From assembly GCA_021827225.1 (NCBI GenBank), contig JAKAXG010000040.1, forward strand, positions 1-14,020: 14,020 bases of DNA, given 5' to 3'. The DNA is from Actinomycetes bacterium (GTDB lineage: Bacteria; Actinomycetota; Acidimicrobiia; Acidimicrobiales; Palsa-688). Each line of letters starts with the position of its first letter. The stretch's first letter is position 1. The notes under the pieces were generated by a model. That model was not told the DNA's origin and did no database searches. It saw only the letters and a program-made list of their open reading frames with translations. The translations under genes and the position numbers were made by a program. Shown piece after piece: positions 11,410 to 14,020 of the stretch.

Positions 11410-12813
11410 TCAGCGTCCGGTGGGATCGCTGTGGAGATGGTGTGCAGATGTGTCCGGGACGGGAGGGGACGAGGGGGCCCGGTCCGTCGAGGGGAACCGG
11501 GCGGTGAAGCGGGCGCCCCCGCCCGGACGGTTCTCGACGCCGATCGTGCCCCCGTGGGCGCGGACGAGTTCCTTCGCCACGGCCAGGCCTATGCCGCTGC
11601 CCCCGCTGGACCGGCCGGTGCGGCCCCGGTAGAACCGCTCCCAGATGGCGTCGCGGTCCTCGTCGGCGACGCCGGGCCCGCTGTCGGTCACCTCCAGCAC
11701 GGCCCGGCCGTCCTCGCCGAAGGTGCGGACCACCACGGACCCGCCGGCGGGGGTGAACTTGGCGGCGTTGGTGAGCAGGTTCAGGGCCACCTGGCGGAGG
11801 CGGTGCGGATCCCCGTTCATGCCGGTCGGGGGCAGGTCCATCTCGACGTCGATGCGTCGGTCCCGGAACATGGGTGACAGCGATCCGGCGGCGTCGGCGA
11901 CGACCCGGCCCAGGTCCAGCGGGCGGCTGATCAGCTCCAGGCCGGCGGCCTGGGCCGAGGCCATGGTCTGCAGGTCCTCCACCAGCCGGCCGAGGCGCAC
12001 CGACTCCTCGTGCAGGGAGGTCAGGGCCTCAGGTGAGGTCGGGGTGACGCCGTCTATCAGGGCCTCCGTCTCGGCCTGCATCACGGCGATGGGGGTTCTC
12101 AGCTCGTGGGCCACGTCCGCCACCAGCGCCCGGCGCAGACGGTCCTCCTCCTCCAGGGACGCCGCCATGGAGTCGAAGGCCCGGCCCAGCTCACCGAGCT
12201 CCCCCGGTCCTGCCGCCGGTCCCACCCGCGGCGAGCTCTCGCCGAGCTCGAGCGACCTGACCGCCCCGGCCAGCCGGCGCACCGGGCGGGTCACCCCTCG
12301 GACCACGAACACGCTCACGACCAGGGCGGCCAGAATGGCCAGCCCGGCGCTCCACCCCACCGCCGCGAACAGCGATGAGCGCAGGTGACGGTCGTCAGGA
12401 TTCACGGCCCCCCCGGGGAAGCCGGTGGTGATGACCCCCACCTGGCTGCCGTCGACGGTGACCGGCTCCTGCAGGCGGTCCGGCGCCGTCGCTGCGCCCG
12501 GCGGTTCGGCCATCACCGTCGATCCGGCCGCGTCCCGCACCGCCACGGTGATGCCGGCCGCGGTCGCGAACGCGGACACCGGGCTCAGGTCGGCTCCGGC
12601 CCAGCCGCCGGCGCGGCTGTAGGCGTTCGCCGCCAGGGCCGCCGCTTCGGCGGTGACGCGGTCCCTCTGGGTCGCGGCGAGGTGGGTGACGTTGCTCTGG
12701 TCGGCGATCAGCACCGCGGTCGAGAAGACGGCCACGGAGAACAGCGACACAGCCACGAAGGCCAGGGCGAAACGGGCGCCCAGCGGGCCGAGCAGGCGGC
12801 GCCCCAATCTCAA
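11410..12813 (-). CDS. Two-component sensor histidine kinase
   Basis: A 467-residue membrane histidine kinase of the BaeS/EnvZ-like class. Order: transmembrane helix 1 (about 15-36), extracytoplasmic sensor domain (37-150) with no recognised ligand motif, transmembrane helix 2 (about 151-171), HAMP (172-225), HisKA with the H-box VAHELRTPI (phosphorylated His236), then the ATPase domain with N-box NLLTNAAKF (Asn349), G1 DSGPG (377-381), F-box-like RFYRG and G2 GGSGIGL (404-410). A Ser/Pro/His-rich tail of about 25 residues follows. The best start is the TTG at 12813, which overlaps the response-regulator stop (TTGA) and places the first basic residues just before helix 1; a TTG at 12807 is the alternative. 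The long open frame upstream is only the shadow of the regulator gene. Confidence 0.9.
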   Translation of the reverse strand: MRLGRRLLGPLGARFALAFVAVSLFSVAVFSTAVLIADQSNVTHLAATQRDRVTAEAAALAANAYSRAGGWAGADLSPVSAFATAAGITVAVRDAAGSTVMAEPPGAATAPDRLQEPVTVDGSQVGVITTGFPGGAVNPDDRHLRSSLFAAVGWSAGLAILAALVVSVFVVRGVTRPVRRLAGAVRSLELGESSPRVGPAAGPGELGELGRAFDSMAASLEEEDRLRRALVADVAHELRTPIAVMQAETEALIDGVTPTSPEALTSLHEESVRLGRLVEDLQTMASAQAAGLELISRPLDLGRVVADAAGSLSPMFRDRRIDVEMDLPPTGMNGDPHRLRQVALNLLTNAAKFTPAGGSVVVRTFGEDGRAVLEVTDSGPGVADEDRDAIWERFYRGRTGRSSGGSGIGLAVAKELVRAHGGTIGVENRPGGGARFTARFPSTDRAPSSPPVPDTSAHHLHSDPTGR

Positions 12814-13508
12814 GCGTCCCGGCTCACACCCAGGCGGTAGCCGGCGCCCAGCACCGTCTCGATCAACTCGGGCTCCGACGGGTCCGCCTCGATCTTGCGC
12901 CGGAGGTTCTTCACGTGCGAGTCGACGGTCCGCTCGTAGCCATCGAACTCGTATCCGCGGACCCGGTTTATCAGCTCGTAGCGGGAGTACACCCGGCCCG
13001 GTACCCGGGCCAGCGCGACCAGAACCCCCCACTCCGTCGGGGTCAGCTCCACCGTGCGCCCGTCGACCTGCACCAGCCGCCGGTCCTCGTCGATCAGCAG
13101 CCGCCCCGCCCCGTAGGACACGGGTCCCGCGCTCGGGACGGACGCCCGGCCCCGCCTCAGAACGGCGCCGACCCTCAGCAGCAGCTCCCGGGGGCTGAAC
13201 GGTTTGGTCACATAGTCGTCGGCGCCCAGCTCCAGCCCGTTGATCCGGTCCTGCTCCGCGCTCTTGGCGGTCAGCATCACGATGGGCACGTCGGAGCCGG
13301 CGCGGATCTCCCGGGCCACCTCCTCGCCGGGCACGTCGGGCAGGCCCAGATCGAGCACCACCAGGTCGAGCGGGGTGCGGGCGGCGTAGCTGATGGCCTC
13401 GGCTCCCGATGCGGTCGAGAAGACGTCGATCCCCTCCCGCTCCAGATAGGAGCGGACCAGCTCCCGGAGCTTGTACTCGTCCTCCACGACCATCACATGC
13501 GGCGCCAT
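12810..13508 (-). CDS. OmpR/PhoB-family response regulator
   Basis: A 232-residue transcription factor. The receiver domain (1-118) shows the acidic pair Glu9-Asp10, the phosphoacceptor Asp53 (VVLDLGLPD), Thr80 and Lys102 (VTKPFSP). The winged-helix output domain (about 131-232) has LTPTEWGVLVAL, YSRYELINRVRGYEFDGYERTVDSHVKNLRRKI and the terminal GAGYRLG wing. The ATG at 13508 is chosen for the GGAGGA 6 nt upstream and because MAPHVMVVEDE is a normal receiver start; an upstream ATG at 13667 would add a 53-residue low-complexity extension. It is followed by its histidine kinase with a 4-base overlap. A pair of 11-bp direct repeats upstream may be its own binding site. Confidence 0.93.
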   Translation of the reverse strand: MAPHVMVVEDEYKLRELVRSYLEREGIDVFSTASGAEAISYAARTPLDLVVLDLGLPDVPGEEVAREIRAGSDVPIVMLTAKSAEQDRINGLELGADDYVTKPFSPRELLLRVGAVLRRGRASVPSAGPVSYGAGRLLIDEDRRLVQVDGRTVELTPTEWGVLVALARVPGRVYSRYELINRVRGYEFDGYERTVDSHVKNLRRKIEADPSEPELIETVLGAGYRLGVSRDA

Positions 13509-13570
13509 CCCGATTCCTCCGGGACCAGTATCGCTCCGACGGGCGCCGGGTGGACCCGACGCCGACCTTT

Positions 13571-13592
13571 CTCCACATCGCCTCCACACCCG
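13571..13592. promoter_or_regulatory. Candidate response-regulator box (two 11-bp direct repeats)
   Basis: CTCCACATCG (13571-13580) and CTCCACACCC (13582-13591) share 8 of 10 positions and start exactly 11 bp apart, one helical turn, 63-84 bp upstream of the response-regulator start. OmpR/PhoB-type regulators bind head-to-tail dimers at such spacing. It suggests autoregulation, and perhaps control of the divergent zinc-finger gene as well. Confidence 0.4.
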
Positions 13593-13657
13593 CTCGACCC
13601 GGCGGTCACGGCGCCGGGGTGCAGTGAGGGTCGAACCGCAGCCCGTGAGGAGGACCC

Positions 13658-14020
13658 GTGTCCACATACCACTGCCCGCTCTGCCCGCTCATCTTCGAGT
13701 ACCGCACCGAGGTGGAGTGGCACCTCCGCGAGGAGCACCGTTCCCGCCTCGATGAGGAGGCCGACCTGCGCGCCGAGGTGGCCGCGGCGGCCCGGCCTCT
13801 GGACCGGGAGCGGCTGCAGGCCCTGAGGGCCGGCGGCTCCCGACCCTCCATCTCCCTGCTGCTGGCCACCGCCCCGGCCGAGGCCATGACCGTGCTCGAC
13901 GTGGCCCGGCTGCGGCAACTGGCCGATCGGGCCCGCCGGCGCCTGGCCCGCGAGCGTGAGCGCCACAACTCCATAGGGGTGATAGAGCACCGGCTGGCCC
14001 GGGCGGTCTCGGCGGCTGAG
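13658..14020 (+). CDS. C2H2 zinc-finger protein with possible baeRF/eRF1-like region, 3'-truncated by window edge
   Basis: 121 residues are visible; the frame runs open to the last base. The GTG start has AGGAGG (13648-13653) 4 nt upstream. Residues 4-27 form a clean C-X2-C-X12-H-X4-H zinc finger (Cys6, Cys9, His22, His27), with Phe13 and Trp21 in core positions, a layout typical of eukaryotic C2H2 fingers and uncommon in bacteria. A charged helical stretch follows (28-58). Then RPSISLLLATAP (62-73) and LDVARLRQLADRARRRL (80-96) resemble the opening of bacterial eRF1/Vms1-like (baeRF) proteins, which typically begin with a P-x-V-S-hydrophobic strand and then an R-L-K/R-x-L helix. That second assignment is a recollected similarity, not a tested one. 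It is divergent from the response regulator. Confidence 0.7.
   Translation, partial: MSTYHCPLCPLIFEYRTEVEWHLREEHRSRLDEEADLRAEVAAAARPLDRERLQALRAGGSRPSISLLLATAPAEAMTVLDVARLRQLADRARRRLARERERHNSIGVIEHRLARAVSAAE

Noticed and set aside
11386..11413. CGGTGTCAG repeated at 11386 and 11405 by the kinase stop
   Set aside because: Only 9 bp, overlaps coding sequence and a hairpin, and is easily explained by base composition.
12814..13587. Histidine kinase frame extending to 13587 (725 aa)
   Set aside because: The extra part is the shadow of the response-regulator gene; the kinase starts at the TTG overlapping the regulator stop.
13509..13667. ATG at 13667 as the response-regulator start
   Set aside because: It adds 53 Arg/Gly-rich residues ahead of a receiver that starts normally at 13508 with a good ribosome site.
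1..14020. CRISPR arrays, tRNA/rRNA genes, insertion sequences, prophage or toxin-antitoxin modules
   Set aside because: I looked for repeat-spacer periodicity, tRNA-like cloverleaf segments, transposase or integrase motifs and found none.

Overview
The window is very G+C-rich, gene-dense DNA from a bacterium, most likely a high-GC actinomycete-type lineage (Actinomycetota, possibly a deep class such as Acidimicrobiia). The main grounds are the fused PcaD-PcaC enzyme, the actinobacterial-looking F0 a subunit and PobA, and many GTG/TTG starts with 4-bp stop/start overlaps. The class is an inference; no rRNA or other phylogenetic marker is present.

Layout. (1) 1-3449: aromatic catabolism. The 3' part of pcaB overlaps a pcaD-pcaC fusion; convergent to it is pobA. 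PobA makes protocatechuate from 4-hydroxybenzoate, and PcaB and the fusion carry out later steps of the beta-ketoadipate pathway. pcaGH presumably lies off the left edge. (2) 3687-4491, minus strand: a small helix-turn-helix protein followed by a 121-aa protein that reads as two CsrA domains in tandem. The stretch counted around its start is about 60% G+C, well below a sampled neighbour (78%). (3) 4736-6681: DedA-family membrane protein and MFS transporter, overlapping, ending in a strong stem-loop. (4) 6763-9381: a class-V aminotransferase (cysteine-desulfurase-like), then thioredoxin and a PIG-L/LmbE deacetylase as a coupled pair. A perfect ATACCCC-AC-GGGGTAT palindrome of the CsoR/CstR operator type precedes the thioredoxin gene. 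(5) 9296-11321, minus strand: an unusual three-gene overlapping set, F0 a subunit, short F0 b subunit and TerC, with no c subunit and no F1 genes. (6) 11410-13508, minus strand: an OmpR-type response regulator and its overlapping histidine kinase. (7) 13658-14020: start of a gene whose product has an N-terminal C2H2 zinc finger followed by a region that faintly resembles bacterial eRF1/Vms1-like (baeRF) proteins.

The items most worth follow-up are the single-chain tandem CsrA protein with a possible self-binding site over its own start, the orphan atpB-atpF'-terC operon, the CsoR-like operator in front of thioredoxin, and the zinc-finger/baeRF-like protein cut by the right edge.
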